Source: Rhodospirillaceae bacterium SYSU D60007
GTDB taxonomy: Bacteria; Pseudomonadota; Alphaproteobacteria; Reyranellales; Reyranellaceae
DNA: 64,000 bases
Direction: 5' to 3'
Assembly (NCBI GenBank): GCA_003574685.1
Contig: QOCQ01000010.1
Coordinates: 114,734 to 178,733 of the forward strand
In this document: positions 63,501-64,000 of the stretch, piece after piece
Layout: the number at the start of each line of letters is the position of its first letter
Numbering within the stretch: position 1 is the first letter of the stretch
Made by a program: the position numbers and the translations under genes
Notes under the pieces: model-generated
What the model saw: only the letters and a program-made list of their open reading frames with translations
Told to the model about the DNA's origin: nothing
Databases searched by the model: none

Positions 63501-64000
63501 GTGCTCGCGCGCAGGGCTTGAATTCGGGCGGTGCCATCCCATCTTTGTTGAGGCGAAAGGCGACGGCTGCCGGGTGCCTGGCACCCTAGAATGAATGCAG
63601 GCAGACGCCGCTGCGCTTCCGTCCCGGATGACACGAACCAGCACTGTCGCAAGATGGTGCGTCATGGTTTCCGGTTATCCGCAGAAGTGCGTTTTCGTGT
63701 TTGACACTCCGGAGTCGCGCCCATATAAGCGCGCTCCTCGACGGCAGGACGCAAGCGAAAGCGGCGCGATGCAATCGGAAACGGATCGCAGGATCCGGTG
63801 CTTTATGGACAGGTATGAAGGAAGGGAAACGCTGGCGGCGGCTTTGGCGCTGCCGGTTCCGGGGGGCGAATGCCTTTCGGGGCTGGTTGGTGCTGGACTG
63901 TCGCGAGCGAGGACGCAGGTGAAACGGGACTGGACTTAGGTCTGGTTTCGGGACGCCGAGCGTTTTGGTTTGTGACGGGATCCGTGACGGTGCCCTGGAG
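63501..64000. other. Non-coding end of the window with an outward promoter
   Basis: About 500 bases without a supported gene. A possible 114-codon frame (63595-63939) has no ribosome-binding site or family and spans the strong promoter, so it was not called. The layout suggests a leader region of an rRNA or other highly expressed operon beyond base 64000. Confidence 0.55.
63701..63729 (+). promoter_or_regulatory. Near-consensus sigma70 promoter pointing out of the window
   Basis: TTGACA (63701-63706) and TATAAG (63724-63729) are separated by 17 bases, the closest match to the vegetative consensus I saw in the window. A short GC-rich stretch follows the -10, as in many stable-RNA promoters. 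No gene follows inside the window. Confidence 0.7.

Noticed and set aside
63829..63844. AACGCTGGCGGCGG as the start of 16S rRNA
   Set aside because: The resemblance is limited to about a dozen bases. The expected AGAGTTTGATC upstream and the following 16S sequence are absent.
63595..63939. A 114-residue protein at the right end
   Set aside because: It has no ribosome-binding site or family resemblance, and it spans a near-consensus promoter.

Overview
This window is GC-rich DNA from an alphaproteobacterium, most likely of the Rhodospirillales/Reyranella-type lineages. The evidence is a GTTC-N7-GTTC LexA box, the conserved order trpD-trpC-moaC-moeA-lexA-comEC-gltX-gltA, a pcm-tolC-popZ cluster, and a complete ISC iron-sulphur operon. 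No rRNA genes, insertion sequences or CRISPR arrays were found. The species cannot be named from the sequence alone.

Region 1 (1-21.7 kb) is mostly core metabolism. It opens with the last residues of an outer-membrane beta-barrel (probably BamA) directly followed by fabZ. An orphan DmsA-like molybdoenzyme sits where lpxA/lpxB are normally expected. Then come gltA, gltX, comEC, lexA with its SOS box, moeA, moaC, trpC and trpD. trpG lies about 8.3 kb away, separated from trpD by rhlE, two oxidoreductase/hydrolase genes, a guanidinium exporter (gdx) behind a guanidine-II-like riboswitch, CapA, a Tat-type exported protein, an SDR and a Cys/Met-metabolism PLP enzyme. A nested palindromic repeat lies at the trpG junction.

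Region 2 (21.7-29.1 kb) carries a permease, a divergent polysaccharide deacetylase, a hemolysin-III family protein, an amidase, an acyl-CoA synthetase and an alpha/beta hydrolase. Region 3 (29.1-29.9 kb) is non-coding and filled with an unusual degenerate tandem array built from pairs of GGAGACAG, followed by dispersed palindromes.

Region 4 (29.9-39.7 kb) is accessory. It has a histidine phosphatase, a DUF1902/HicA toxin-antitoxin pair, an OmpA-domain protein of unknown function, a LysR regulator divergent from a cytokinin-dehydrogenase-like flavoprotein, NnrS, a TetR repressor fused to a YdeI/OmdA-like domain with its probable operator, and several unrecognised secreted or membrane proteins.

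Region 5 (39.7-46.6 kb) is a tRNA-linked variable zone. It has a decayed YjgR (HerA-like ATPase) remnant, a degraded copy of vapBC plus tRNA-Asn next to an intact vapBC plus tRNA-Asn, and a RelE/XRE toxin-antitoxin pair. It ends in a 4-kb segment bounded by a 15-bp direct repeat of the tRNA-Cys 3' end. That segment holds four small unknown genes and a 622-residue GHKL-type ATPase and is the best candidate here for an undescribed system.

Region 6 (46.7-64 kb) returns to core genes: pcm, tolC, popZ, a Spy-like protein, tyrS, anmK (with two strikingly AT-rich patches), a hydrolase, the operon iscR-cysteine desulfurase-iscS-iscU-iscA-hscB-hscA-fdx-iscX, a glycine-zipper lipoprotein, mnmA, tRNA-Met with a strong terminator, and a thioredoxin-reductase-like ferredoxin-NADP reductase. 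The last 300 bases hold a near-consensus sigma70 promoter firing out of the window.
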